Part shown: one piece after another, positions 16,449 through 25,559 of the stretch
Layout: the number at the start of each line of letters is the position of its first letter
Position numbering within the stretch: position 1 is the stretch's first letter
Source: DATEZO01 sp035255485
GTDB taxonomy: Bacteria; Pseudomonadota; Gammaproteobacteria; Burkholderiales; Burkholderiaceae_D
Length of the DNA stretch: 64,000 nt
Direction: 5' to 3'
NCBI GenBank assembly: GCA_035255485.1
Contig: DATEZO010000062.1
Location: forward strand, 7,154 to 71,153
The notes under the pieces: generated by a model
Seen by the model: only the letters and a program-made list of their open reading frames with translations
Databases searched by the model: none
What the model was told of the DNA's origin: nothing
Position numbers and translations under genes: made by a program

Positions 16449-19295
16449 ATGCCACGCAAAATGCATTCAAACAATCGTCAGAAGTCCAAGTCGTTCAACC
16501 TGAAAACGCTCAGTACAGCGGTGGTTTCGACGCTGCTGATTACACATGCAAATGCGGCAGGCCTCGGCAAATTGACGGTACTGTCCGCGCTTGGCCAGCC
16601 TTTGCATGCCGAGATTGAACTGACTGCCGTATCGAAAGAAGAAGCTGCTTCACTGGCGCCAAAACTGGCTTCCATGGAGGCATTTCGCCATGCGAATGTC
16701 GACTTCAATCCGGCATTGTATTCATTGCAGTTTGCTGTTGAGCAACGGGCAGGACGGCAATTCATTCGCGTCACCTCGGTCCAGCCTGTCAATGAGCCTT
16801 TCGTCGACATGCTGCTGGAGCTCGGCGCGGCGAACGGCCGCCTGATTCGCGAATATACCTTTTTGCTTGATCCGCCGGATCTGCGCGCAACCCAGTCCGT
16901 TCAGGTAGCGGCGCCGATCGTATTGCCGCCCGCTGCTCTGGCTCGCCGTGCGCCGGCTCCTGCTCCTGCGGCGGAGTCCGCACCGGCTGTTCCTGCCCAG
17001 AAAGCACCACAGTCGGCACCGGCTGTTTCGGCCAGAAGCGCTCCTCGGTCGCTTTCCGCCACCGGCGAGGGTATCGCGACAGCAGAAAACTACAAGGTAA
17101 AAAGCGGCGATTATCTTGCACGGATAGCGGGAAGGTTCAAGCCGGAAGGGGTATCGCTCGATCAGATGCTGGTCACACTTTACCGCACGAATCCGGATGC
17201 ATTCATGGGCAACAACATGAATCGCCTGCGCGCCGGCCAGATACTGTTGGTGCCGAGCGCTGATACGGCGAGCAGCATCAGCAACGACGAAGCCCGGCGG
17301 ATCATCGTTGCGCAGACTGCGGATTTCAGTCATTACCGCAATAAATTGGCCGGGCAGGTTGCTGCTGCAGCACCGCAGAAAACCGCTGAGCCGGGCCAGA
17401 GCGCCAGCGGGAAGATTTCTGCAAAAGTGGGGGAGCAGCCAACAGCGGCAAACGAATCCAAAGACAAGCTGAAACTGTCCAAGTCCGGCACGGATGTCGA
17501 TGCTGCCAAGACGCCTGGCATCGCCGCCGGTACGGAAGACAAGATTGCGAAAGACAAGGCTGTGGCGGAAGCCTATGCGCGCGTAAAGGAGCTCGAAAAG
17601 AACGTCAGCGATTTGCAAAAAACTCTGGAGATCAAGAACAAGAGCCTGGCTGACCAGCAAAGACAGGCAGATAAGGCAGACGCCGGCGCCAAGCCGGCCG
17701 AGCCTGTAGTTGCGACCGCAGCTACCGTCCCGGCTCCAGCAGTGGCTGAGGCCAAGCCGACTCAAGCAAAGGCGCCCGGATCAGCAATGGCCAAGCCGAA
17801 AGCCAGGCCGGCTCCACCGCCGCCCCCGGAACCCGGCTTCCTGGATAGCCTGCTCGATAATCCGCTCCTGTTTCCGGCAGTCGGCGCGTTGGTCGCCTTG
17901 CTGGCAGGCTTTGGCGTCTATACCGCACGTCGCAAAAAGCAGGGCAAGCAGTTTGAAGACAGCATCATTTCCGACTCCAGCCTGAAAGCCAATTCGCTGT
18001 TCGGTTCGACCGGCGGTCAGAGCGTGGATACCAACAACAGTGTATTCAATTCCAACTTTGCACCTTCGGCGAGCCAGCTCGATACCAATGAAGTGGACCC
18101 GGTCGCAGAGGCCGATGTCTATATTGCATATGGCCGTGATGCGCAGGCTGAAGAAATCCTGAAAGAGGCATTGCGTACCCAGCCGGACCGCAATGCCGTG
18201 CGCGTGAAGCTGCTGGAAATCTATGCCAATCGCAAGGATCCGCGTTCGTTCGAAATCCTGGCGAGTGAATTATATGCATTGACAAAAGGCGAGGGCGAAG
18301 AGTGGGCGCAGGCGGCGGCCTTGGGTGTCGGCATTGATCCTGGCAATCCTTTGTATGCAGTCGGTAAATCGCCCAAGAATACGCCGCAAGAAGCGTCGAC
18401 GATGGTCGCTCCGACCCAGCCCCTGGAAGAGCCGGACCTGGACGCCTTGCTGGCCGTGACGCAGTCCAATACGTCGCTCGAAACATCGGGTGCAATCGAG
18501 GATTCCTCTTATTTCGGGGATACCATGCTTGCCGCCGAAATCAAGGGCGCCGAACCTGAAGATAATGAACCGGATCCGTCGGCACAGGAGGAACCAGCTC
18601 CCGCAAAGGCACCATCGGATGATCTGGACTTTGATCTCGAAGGCTTGAGTTTCGATCAGATGGCAGTGGCCAATACGATTCCACAGGTCATGCGGCCAGA
18701 GCCTGTTGCTGCACTGGATGAGATCAATTTGGATTTTCTGAATGATCAGCTTTCCATTTCAGAATCTGAAAAAACCGATGCGGCGCCGGCGATTAGCTCT
18801 CAAGTGGCCGAGGTATCGAATGGCGAAGCTGTAGAAATGCATGCGCCAGCCATTCAACTCGATACCGTTGAGTCTTGGGATGCGCAAGCAGGTAGTGCGA
18901 TCGAGGCTGGCATGGCAGGCGATCAACTGCCGTCAATAGCCGACGACATTCCTGCCATGGAAGAGGCTCCCTTGGTTTCTTTCGAAGCGGATAACCTCGC
19001 TCATGCACCAGCGTCGCAACCGGAAGCCATGGATTTCGACTTGTCCGGGATTACACTGGAGCTTGATCCGGCGAGAACGAACGCCGGCCTCATGCAAGAT
19101 GCTCACAGCATGCATGATACCGACAGCAAGGATTATTCAAGCAGTACTGAAATGGCAACCAAGCTTGACCTGGCTGTTGCTTATCAGGAAATCGGCGACA
19201 AGGAAGGCGCCCGTGAGCTGCTTGATGAAGTCGTTAAAGGCGGCACATCCGAGCAGGTTGAGAAAGCACATTCCTTGCTGCTCAAGCTGGTATAA
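16449..19295 (+). CDS. fimV: FimV-like peptidoglycan-binding inner-membrane protein
   Basis: A protein of 948 residues with the full FimV layout. A signal peptide ends at about HANAAG (residues 30-37). The conserved FimV N-terminal domain follows, beginning LGKLTVLSALGQPLHAEIEL. A LysM domain lies at about 215-275 (YKVKSGDYLARIAGRF). A Pro/Ala-rich stretch with a short coiled coil near 375-400 precedes a membrane segment at about 472-492 (FPAVGALVALLAGFGVYTAR). An acidic cytoplasmic part ends with the C-terminal FimV helical repeat (LAVAYQEIGDKEGARELLDE). FimV organises polar type IV pilus and twitching functions. A PilU-like ATPase is encoded at 37.1 kb. It ends at a strong terminator. Confidence 0.92.
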   Translation: MPRKMHSNNRQKSKSFNLKTLSTAVVSTLLITHANAAGLGKLTVLSALGQPLHAEIELTAVSKEEAASLAPKLASMEAFRHANVDFNPALYSLQFAVEQRAGRQFIRVTSVQPVNEPFVDMLLELGAANGRLIREYTFLLDPPDLRATQSVQVAAPIVLPPAALARRAPAPAPAAESAPAVPAQKAPQSAPAVSARSAPRSLSATGEGIATAENYKVKSGDYLARIAGRFKPEGVSLDQMLVTLYRTNPDAFMGNNMNRLRAGQILLVPSADTASSISNDEARRIIVAQTADFSHYRNKLAGQVAAAAPQKTAEPGQSASGKISAKVGEQPTAANESKDKLKLSKSGTDVDAAKTPGIAAGTEDKIAKDKAVAEAYARVKELEKNVSDLQKTLEIKNKSLADQQRQADKADAGAKPAEPVVATAATVPAPAVAEAKPTQAKAPGSAMAKPKARPAPPPPPEPGFLDSLLDNPLLFPAVGALVALLAGFGVYTARRKKQGKQFEDSIISDSSLKANSLFGSTGGQSVDTNNSVFNSNFAPSASQLDTNEVDPVAEADVYIAYGRDAQAEEILKEALRTQPDRNAVRVKLLEIYANRKDPRSFEILASELYALTKGEGEEWAQAAALGVGIDPGNPLYAVGKSPKNTPQEASTMVAPTQPLEEPDLDALLAVTQSNTSLETSGAIEDSSYFGDTMLAAEIKGAEPEDNEPDPSAQEEPAPAKAPSDDLDFDLEGLSFDQMAVANTIPQVMRPEPVAALDEINLDFLNDQLSISESEKTDAAPAISSQVAEVSNGEAVEMHAPAIQLDTVESWDAQAGSAIEAGMAGDQLPSIADDIPAMEEAPLVSFEADNLAHAPASQPEAMDFDLSGITLELDPARTNAGLMQDAHSMHDTDSKDYSSSTEMATKLDLAVAYQEIGDKEGARELLDEVVKGGTSEQVEKAHSLLLKLV

Positions 19296-19313
19296 ATATT
19301 GTCATGATTTATG

Positions 19314-19349
19314 CGGGCGCGGCGTTCGCTTGCGCCCGTTTATTTTTTT
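19314..19349 (+). terminator. Intrinsic terminator after fimV
   Basis: The stem CGGGCGC/GCGCCCG (19314-19320 with 19332-19338) has an 11-base loop and is followed by TTTATTTTTTT. It is a good rho-independent terminator just 18 bases past the fimV stop. truA begins right behind it. Confidence 0.85.
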
Positions 19350-19378
19350 AAAGTGCTGGCTTGGGACTGGATGACGAA

Positions 19379-20176
19379 TTGAAACGTATTGTCCTTGGTG
19401 TCCAATACGATGGCGCACCGTGGCATGGCTGGCAAACGCAACTGGATGGAAATACCGTACAGGACCGGCTGGAATGTGCGCTTGAAAAATTTACGCTGGG
19501 CTCTGTTTCCACCATATGCGCGGGCCGCACCGATACCGGAGTACATGCGCTTGAGCAGGTTGTACATTTTGATACGCCTCTGAAAAGGGAATTGTCCTCG
19601 TGGGTGCGCGGCCTGAATGCCTTTTTGCCATCGTCGATTGCAGTACGTTGGGCGCATGTGCTGCCACTGAATGGTGTTGATAGCTTTCATGCCCGTTTCA
19701 GTGCCAGGGCACGCACTTATTATTATGTGCTGTATAACCATCCGGTACGTTCCCCACTTCTGGCGGGCAAGGCGGGATGGGTGTTTCGTCCGCTGGATCT
19801 GGGAGCAATGCGGGAAGCGGCTTCCTGTCTGCTCGGTACGCATGATTTTTCTGCTTTTCGCGCTGCCGAATGCCAGGCCAGAAGCCCCATCAAAACGATG
19901 TACGATATTCACATTGATCGCCACGGCGATTTAATTCTCTTTACTCTTCGAGCTACTGCTTTTCTACATCACATGGTGCGTAACATTGTCGGCGCGCTGA
20001 TTCTGACCGGCAATGGCAACCAGTCGCCCGAATGGCTGCGACGCGTGCTGGAAGGGCGCGATCGCAGTCGTGCCGCACCGACGTTCATGCCTGATGGCTT
20101 GTATCTTGCCAAGGTCGAATACGATGCCAAATGGGAATTGCCGCAAGAGCCTACGCAGGTACCGCCATGGCTTTGA
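19379..20176 (+). CDS. truA: tRNA pseudouridine(38-40) synthase
   Basis: A protein of about 265 residues that makes pseudouridine at positions 38-40 of the tRNA anticodon arm. The catalytic aspartate is in CAGRTDTGVHA (Asp52 counting from this start). GVQYDGAPWHGWQ near the N-terminus and RATAFLHHMVRNIVG near the C-terminus are typical. No ATG fits. I chose TTG 19379, which gives the usual MKRIxLGVQYDG start and has GGA about eight bases upstream; TTG 19361 would add six residues. It follows the fimV terminator directly, so its promoter must overlap or lie inside fimV. It leads into trpF 25 bases later. Confidence 0.93.
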   Translation: MKRIVLGVQYDGAPWHGWQTQLDGNTVQDRLECALEKFTLGSVSTICAGRTDTGVHALEQVVHFDTPLKRELSSWVRGLNAFLPSSIAVRWAHVLPLNGVDSFHARFSARARTYYYVLYNHPVRSPLLAGKAGWVFRPLDLGAMREAASCLLGTHDFSAFRAAECQARSPIKTMYDIHIDRHGDLILFTLRATAFLHHMVRNIVGALILTGNGNQSPEWLRRVLEGRDRSRAAPTFMPDGLYLAKVEYDAKWELPQEPTQVPPWL

Positions 20177-20201
20177 CATATTTCAAACGTGATAGCCAGA
20201 C

Positions 20202-20873
20202 ATGAATGACAGGCAGACCAGAATCAAGATTTGCGGCTTGACACGCGCTGAAGATGCGCAAGCAGCCATTGCCGCCGGCGCGGATGCCATTGGATTTGTC
20301 TTCTATCGCAAAAGCCCGCGCTATATAGCGCCTGACGCAGCAGCTCGCCTGATATCAGTGCTACCGCCTTTTGTCACTACTGTTGGCCTGTTTGTAAATG
20401 CCTCGTGCGATGAAGTTGCGGAAGTGGTTGCTCAGACTCCTATTTCCTTGTTGCAATTTCATGGGGATGAAACGGCAGAGGCATGCGATGCCGCGGCAAG
20501 CGCAGTGAATCGGCGATTCTTGCGTGCAATCAGGATAAGGCCCGATATAAGTCAGAGTAATTTGCTAGAATGTGAACAGGATTATCGTGCTGCCAGCAAG
20601 CTGTTCGCCGGATTATTGCTGGATACATATGCTGAAGGTTATGGCGGTAGTGGAAAGGTTTTTGATTGGTCTGTTATTCCAGAAGATCTCGCGCATCGGG
20701 TCGTTTTAAGTGGTGGCTTGAGCGCACGAAACGCGACTGAAGCGGTGGTGCGTGTACGCCCTTACGCGGTTGACGTCAGTAGTGGCGTCGAAATCGACAA
20801 GGGTATCAAAGATGCTGCCAGGATCCGCGCTTTCATTGATGCAGTGCGCCTGGCGGATGCAACTTTCGGCTGA
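20202..20873 (+). CDS. trpF: Phosphoribosylanthranilate isomerase
   Basis: A TIM-barrel protein of 223 residues. It isomerises N-(5-phosphoribosyl)anthranilate to the deoxyribulose phosphate in tryptophan synthesis. Signatures are KICGLTRAEDAQAAIAAGAD at the N-terminus, with the catalytic Cys in KICG, then LLQFHGDE in the middle and VVLSGGLSARNATEAV plus VDVSSGVEIDKGIKD at the phosphate-binding end. It is a stand-alone TrpF, not fused to TrpC. It lies 25 bases after truA and 33 before trpB, so truA-trpF-trpB-trpA form one unit. trpE, trpG, trpD and trpC are not in this window. Confidence 0.96.
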   Translation: MNDRQTRIKICGLTRAEDAQAAIAAGADAIGFVFYRKSPRYIAPDAAARLISVLPPFVTTVGLFVNASCDEVAEVVAQTPISLLQFHGDETAEACDAAASAVNRRFLRAIRIRPDISQSNLLECEQDYRAASKLFAGLLLDTYAEGYGGSGKVFDWSVIPEDLAHRVVLSGGLSARNATEAVVRVRPYAVDVSSGVEIDKGIKDAARIRAFIDAVRLADATFG

Positions 20874-20906
20874 CTGGCCGATATACCCAATTGCAAAGAA
20901 AATCCC

Positions 20907-22181
20907 ATGAAAGAGTTGACCCCGCGGGAGATCCAGGCGGAGCCTCAGGCACTTCCAGTATTGACGCTGAATCATGATCGAACAACTTCTTGTCCGCTAC
21001 CGGACGCCAGGGGACATTTTGGTCCGTATGGCGGCTCCTTCGTATCGGAAACTTTGATCCAGGCACTTTCCGAATTGAAAAATGCCTATGAGCATTACAG
21101 CAAGGATCCTGAATTCCAAGCCGAATTTCATTATGAGCTGAAGCATTTTGTCGGCCGCCCAAGCCCGATTTATCATGCGAAGCGCTGGTCGGAGATGGCG
21201 GGCGGCGCGCAAATCTACTTCAAGCGCGAAGACTTGAATCATACCGGCGCGCACAAGATCAATAATGTGATCGGCCAGGCGTTGCTCGCCAGGCGCATGG
21301 GTAAGCCGCGCGTGATTGCCGAAACCGGCGCCGGCCAGCATGGTGTTGCAACCGCCACCATTTGTGCACGCTTCGGTCTAGAATGTGTCGTCTATATGGG
21401 AAGCGAGGATATCAAGCGCCAAGCCCAAAACGTGTATCGGATGAAACTGCTGGGCGCGAGCGTGACGCCAGTCGAGTCCGGTTCAAGGACACTCAAGGAT
21501 GCATTGAACGAAGCAATGCGCGATTGGGTCGCCAATGTCGAAAATACGTTCTATATCATCGGCACGGTCGCCGGTCCTCATCCCTATCCGATGATGGTGC
21601 GGGATTTTCAGTCCGTTATCGGCCAGGAATGTCTGGTGCAAATGCCCGGGATGACAGGGCGTCAACCCGATTATGTCGTTGCCTGCATCGGTGGCGGTTC
21701 CAACGCGATGGGAATTTTTTATCCTTATATCGGTTACGAGGATGTGCAATTACTCGGCGTGGAGGCTGCGGGCGAGGGGCTGGATACAGGCCGGCATTCC
21801 GCATCATTGACAGCCGGTTCGCCAGGTGTCCTGCATGGCAATCGGACTTATTTGCTGCAGGATGAAAATGGCCAGATCCTTGAAACCCATTCCATATCGG
21901 CAGGCCTCGACTATCCGGGTGTTGGTCCGGAACATGCGTGGCTGAAAGATACACGGCGTGCGCAATACGTCTCTGTTACGGATGATGAAGCGCTCGATGC
22001 CTTTCATAAATGCTGTCGGATTGAAGGCATTATTCCCGCACTGGAATCAAGCCATGCGCTGGCATATGCTGCCAAACTTGCTGCGACGCTGCCTGGCGAC
22101 AAGGTCGTTCTGGTCAACCTGTCGGGACGCGGCGACAAGGATATGCATACGGTGGCTGAACGCATGGGTATCAAATTTTGA
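20907..22181 (+). CDS. trpB: Tryptophan synthase beta chain
   Basis: A PLP enzyme of 424 residues that joins indole and serine to make tryptophan, in complex with TrpA. The PLP lysine is Lys117 in NHTGAHKINN, GAGQHGVATA follows, and the phosphate-binding loop is CIGGGSNAMG. The N-terminus is about 25 residues longer than the shortest TrpB proteins, with FGPYGGSFVSETL as the conserved beginning at about residue 38. No internal start with a better ribosome binding site stands out. trpA follows after 142 bases, which is wider than in most trp operons. Confidence 0.97.
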   Translation: MKELTPREIQAEPQALPVLTLNHDRTTSCPLPDARGHFGPYGGSFVSETLIQALSELKNAYEHYSKDPEFQAEFHYELKHFVGRPSPIYHAKRWSEMAGGAQIYFKREDLNHTGAHKINNVIGQALLARRMGKPRVIAETGAGQHGVATATICARFGLECVVYMGSEDIKRQAQNVYRMKLLGASVTPVESGSRTLKDALNEAMRDWVANVENTFYIIGTVAGPHPYPMMVRDFQSVIGQECLVQMPGMTGRQPDYVVACIGGGSNAMGIFYPYIGYEDVQLLGVEAAGEGLDTGRHSASLTAGSPGVLHGNRTYLLQDENGQILETHSISAGLDYPGVGPEHAWLKDTRRAQYVSVTDDEALDAFHKCCRIEGIIPALESSHALAYAAKLAATLPGDKVVLVNLSGRGDKDMHTVAERMGIKF

Positions 22182-22323
22182 ATACGCCTGCCGGAAACTT
22201 GTTCCGATAGCCAAAAACCACAATATGGTCGTTCTGATGCGAATTCCGACCCGGCGGCGTTGAAATTGAGCGCTACCGGGCTCCGGCTTTCGCTGAAGCG
22301 ACGCAATAATAATCGAGTGCTTC

Positions 22324-23121
22324 ATGTCCCGAATTCAATTCGTCTTATCCGCGCTTGCAGCGCAAGGCAAAAAAGGCCTGATTCCCTTCATTACCGCCGG
22401 TGATCCCGCGCCCGAACTGACCGTACCGCTAATGCATGCGCTGGTCGCCGGCGGCGCCGACATCATCGAACTCGGTGTGCCATTTTCCGATCCGATGGCG
22501 GATGGTCCGGTCATCCAGCGTGCATCCGATCGGGCGTTGGCGTACGGCGTTGGCATGCGCAATGTATTGCAATTCGTGCGGGATTTCCGCACAACCAATC
22601 ATGCTACACCGGTGGTACTGATGGGCTATGCGAATCCGATCGAGCGCTTCGGGGTGCAACGCTTTATCCAGGCAGCAAAGGATGCCGGCGTTGATGGTGT
22701 GCTGGTAGTCGATTATCCGCCGGAGGAATGCGAAGAATTCGCCGCTGCAATGAAAGCCAATGGCATGGATCCGATTTTCCTGCTGGCGCCGACATCGACC
22801 GATGAGCGCATAGAGGCATTGGGGAAAATCGCCAGCGGCTATGTATATTATGTTTCGCTAAAAGGCGTCACCGGCTCGGGGCATCTTGATCTCGATGCAG
22901 TGGCAGCAATGATTCCGAAAATTAAGAAACACGTCAAGGTGCCGGTCGGCGTTGGATTCGGGATTCGCGATGCAGCTACTGCACAAGCAATTGCTACGGT
23001 TGCTGATGCCGTTGTTATTGGCAGCCGGCTTATCCAGGAACTGGAAGCGGCGCCTCCCGGCCAGGCAATCAATGCAGCAGAGGCATTTCTTGCCGAAATT
23101 CGCAAAGCGCTGGATGATTGA
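22324..23121 (+). CDS. trpA: Tryptophan synthase alpha chain
   Basis: A TIM-barrel protein of 265 residues. It cleaves indole-3-glycerol phosphate to indole, which passes through the tunnel to TrpB. The catalytic glutamate is in IIELGVPFSDPMADGPVIQ and a catalytic aspartate in VLVVDYPPEE. The phosphate-binding loops GVTGSG and GFGIRD are both present. It starts at ATG 22324 and has the usual length. In the gap between trpB and trpA I see no terminator or gene. accD follows 132 bases later in the same direction. Confidence 0.97.
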   Translation: MSRIQFVLSALAAQGKKGLIPFITAGDPAPELTVPLMHALVAGGADIIELGVPFSDPMADGPVIQRASDRALAYGVGMRNVLQFVRDFRTTNHATPVVLMGYANPIERFGVQRFIQAAKDAGVDGVLVVDYPPEECEEFAAAMKANGMDPIFLLAPTSTDERIEALGKIASGYVYYVSLKGVTGSGHLDLDAVAAMIPKIKKHVKVPVGVGFGIRDAATAQAIATVADAVVIGSRLIQELEAAPPGQAINAAEAFLAEIRKALDD

Positions 23122-23253
23122 TCTTTTTCTATTTGATAACTGCGCCATGGTGCATATTGAAAAACCGATGATGACATTGGCCATGCCGCTTTCTTTTGCG
23201 CATTTCACGGCAAACGGTACAATGCGGCAGGTAAAAAAACCGAAAGGGACATC

Positions 23254-24126
23254 ATGAGCTGGCTAGAAAAATTGCTTCCTCCGCGTATTCAGCGTTCCGA
23301 TGGTACAAATCGCAAGTCTGTACCGGAAGGACTTTGGGTGAAATGTCCTTCTTGCGAGTCGGTGCTGTACCGCACCGACCTGGAATCCAATCTCCACGTC
23401 TGCCCAAAATGCAATCACCACATGCGGATTCGCGCGCGTGAACGCATCGACACGCTGCTTGATGCAGGCGGCCGTTATGAGATCGGCCAGGAAACGCTGC
23501 CGGTTGATACGCTGAAATTCAAGGATAGCAAAAAATATCCGGATCGCCTGAAGGATGCGCTTGAAGCAACCGGTGAAACGGACGCCTTGATTGTGATGGG
23601 TGGCGCGATCATGACATTGCCCGTAGTCGTCGCCTGTTTCGAATTTGAATTCATGGGCGGCTCGATGGGTTCGGTAGTCGGGGAGCGTTTTGTGCGCGGT
23701 GCGCAGAATGCCCTGGAACAGAAAGTGCCGTTTATCTGCATTACCGCCACTGGCGGAGCACGCATGCAGGAAGGTCTTCTGTCATTGATGCAAATGGCAA
23801 AGACAACCGCCATGCTGACCCGGCTATCGGAGAAAAAACTGCCGTTCATTTCCGTATTGACCGATCCGACCATGGGTGGCGTGTCGGCGTCTTTCGCCTT
23901 CATGGGCGATGTCGTGATTGCCGAGCCAAAGGCGCTGATCGGATTTGCCGGCCCGCGCGTAATTGAAAATACGGTTCGCGAAAAACTGCCAGAAGGCTTT
24001 CAGCGCGCCGAATTCCTGCTGCGGAAAGGCGCTGTGGACATGATTGTCGACCGCCGCAAGATGCGCGAAGAAATCGCCCGCCTGTTAGCCTTGTTGCAAA
24101 ACCAGGCGGCAGAAGTATTGGCATAG
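23254..24126 (+). CDS. accD: Acetyl-CoA carboxylase carboxyltransferase subunit beta
   Basis: A protein of 290 residues and the beta half of the carboxyltransferase that makes malonyl-CoA with AccA. The N-terminal zinc ribbon has four cysteines (Cys31, 34, 50, 53: CPSC...CPKC). The crotonase-type core follows, with GGSMGSVVGERFVRG, ITATGGARMQEG and TDPTMGGVSASFAFMGD. The upstream ribosome binding site is GAAAGGGAC. The order trpF-trpB-trpA-accD-folC is common in beta- and gammaproteobacteria. A hairpin with a T run after the stop probably ends this unit. Confidence 0.97.
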   Translation: MSWLEKLLPPRIQRSDGTNRKSVPEGLWVKCPSCESVLYRTDLESNLHVCPKCNHHMRIRARERIDTLLDAGGRYEIGQETLPVDTLKFKDSKKYPDRLKDALEATGETDALIVMGGAIMTLPVVVACFEFEFMGGSMGSVVGERFVRGAQNALEQKVPFICITATGGARMQEGLLSLMQMAKTTAMLTRLSEKKLPFISVLTDPTMGGVSASFAFMGDVVIAEPKALIGFAGPRVIENTVREKLPEGFQRAEFLLRKGAVDMIVDRRKMREEIARLLALLQNQAAEVLA

Positions 24127-24145
24127 GCAAAGGAAAATGAATATG

Positions 24146-24177
24146 GCCTGGACAGTATCGGCAGGTCCGGGCTTTTT
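24146..24177 (+). terminator. Probable intrinsic terminator after accD
   Basis: GCCTGGAC (24146-24153) pairs with GTCCGGGC (24165-24172), an 8-bp stem with one G-T pair, followed directly by TTTTT. This would separate the trp-accD transcript from folC, at least in part. Confidence 0.6.
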
Positions 24178-24237
24178 CATTCCCATGCCGTATTCCCATA
24201 CCTCGTATTTCATCATATTCGATTGTTTTCCCGTGCA

Positions 24238-25539
24238 ATGCAAAATCATCCGACCACTTTAAGCGACTGGCTCGCTGTTCTTGAATCGATGCATCCCCAG
24301 GCTATCGATATGGGCCTGGAGCGTGTCGCCGCGGTCCGGCAACGTCTGGGGATCGCATTCAATTGCCCGGTCATCACGGTTGGGGGCACCAATGGCAAGG
24401 GTTCGACCTGCGCGATGCTGGAATCGATCCTGCTGCAGGCGGGCTATCGGGTCGGGCTGTATACTTCACCGCACCTGCTGCATTTCAATGAGCGGGCCCG
24501 GATCAACGGCGAGCCGGTATCGGATACCGCCCTGATGACGAACTTCGATGCGGTGGAAGCAGGGCGCGAGGAAATATCGCTTACCTATTTTGAATTTACG
24601 ACGCTTGCCATACTGCGCATGTTCGCCGCCGCAAATCTCGACGCCATCATCCTGGAGGTCGGCCTGGGCGGTCGGCTGGATGCGGTAAATGTCATCGATG
24701 CGGATGTCGCGATCGTCACCAGTGTGGACATCGACCATACTGAGTATCTCGGCAATACGCGCGAGGAAATCGGGTTCGAAAAGGCCGGAATTTTCCGTTC
24801 CGGCAAAACCGCCATCTGCAGCGACCCGGCGCCGCCGCAATCGCTGATCCGGCATGCGGAAGCGATTGGCGCCGATTTATGGCTGTTCGGGCGCGATTTT
24901 AACTATGCCGGCGACAAGCTGCAATGGAACTATGGCGGCCGTGGCCAGCGCCGCAACTCGCTCGGCTATCCGAGCCTGCGCGGCGCAAATCAGCTGCTGA
25001 ATGCAGCGGCGGCGTTGGCCGCACTGGAAAGTTTGCGTAATCGCCTGCCGGTGGGCGCGCAGGAGGTGCGCAATGGCCTGGTAATGGTCGATTTGCCGGC
25101 GCGTTTTCAAGTGTTGCCGGGGCAGCCCAGCGTCATTCTCGATGTTGCGCATAATCCGCATGCGGCGGCAACGCTGGCGCAGAATCTCAACAACATGGGT
25201 TATCACCGCTTCACCTATGCCGTGTTTGGTGCGATGCACGACAAGGATATCGAGGGCATTATCGGGCACTTGAGAAACCTGGTCGATCATTGGTGCGTAA
25301 CCGACTTGCCATTGCCGCGGGCGGCGAGCGCCGCACAGCTTCGGCAAAAACTGTTGGCGGCAGGTGTCCAGCCGGGAGAGGAGCCGGATGCCAAATCCAC
25401 CATCCGTACTTTCGTGTCGCCGGCGGATGCATTCAAGAATGCAATGAGCCGGGCGGGCGAGAATGATAGAATTGCGGTTTTCGGATCGTTCCTGACGGTT
25501 GCCGGCGTGCTGGCAGCGCGGAATGCCGAAGGCCATTGA
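24238..25539 (+). CDS. folC: Bifunctional folylpolyglutamate synthase / dihydrofolate synthase
   Basis: A Mur-ligase-type protein of 433 residues that adds glutamate to dihydropteroate and to folates. The ATP P-loop is GGTNGKGSTCAML at about 49-61. YTSPHLLHFNERARING and GLGGRLDAVNVIDADVAIVT are the folate/metal motifs, and the C-terminal domain contains DVAHNPHAA. I take ATG 24238; a TTG 15 bases upstream is possible but less likely. The coding end nearly touches the SPOR gene, forming the folC-SPOR-cvpA-purF series known from many proteobacteria. Confidence 0.95.
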   Translation: MQNHPTTLSDWLAVLESMHPQAIDMGLERVAAVRQRLGIAFNCPVITVGGTNGKGSTCAMLESILLQAGYRVGLYTSPHLLHFNERARINGEPVSDTALMTNFDAVEAGREEISLTYFEFTTLAILRMFAAANLDAIILEVGLGGRLDAVNVIDADVAIVTSVDIDHTEYLGNTREEIGFEKAGIFRSGKTAICSDPAPPQSLIRHAEAIGADLWLFGRDFNYAGDKLQWNYGGRGQRRNSLGYPSLRGANQLLNAAAALAALESLRNRLPVGAQEVRNGLVMVDLPARFQVLPGQPSVILDVAHNPHAAATLAQNLNNMGYHRFTYAVFGAMHDKDIEGIIGHLRNLVDHWCVTDLPLPRAASAAQLRQKLLAAGVQPGEEPDAKSTIRTFVSPADAFKNAMSRAGENDRIAVFGSFLTVAGVLAARNAEGH

Positions 25540-25559
25540 CGAATTTCATACTTTACCGC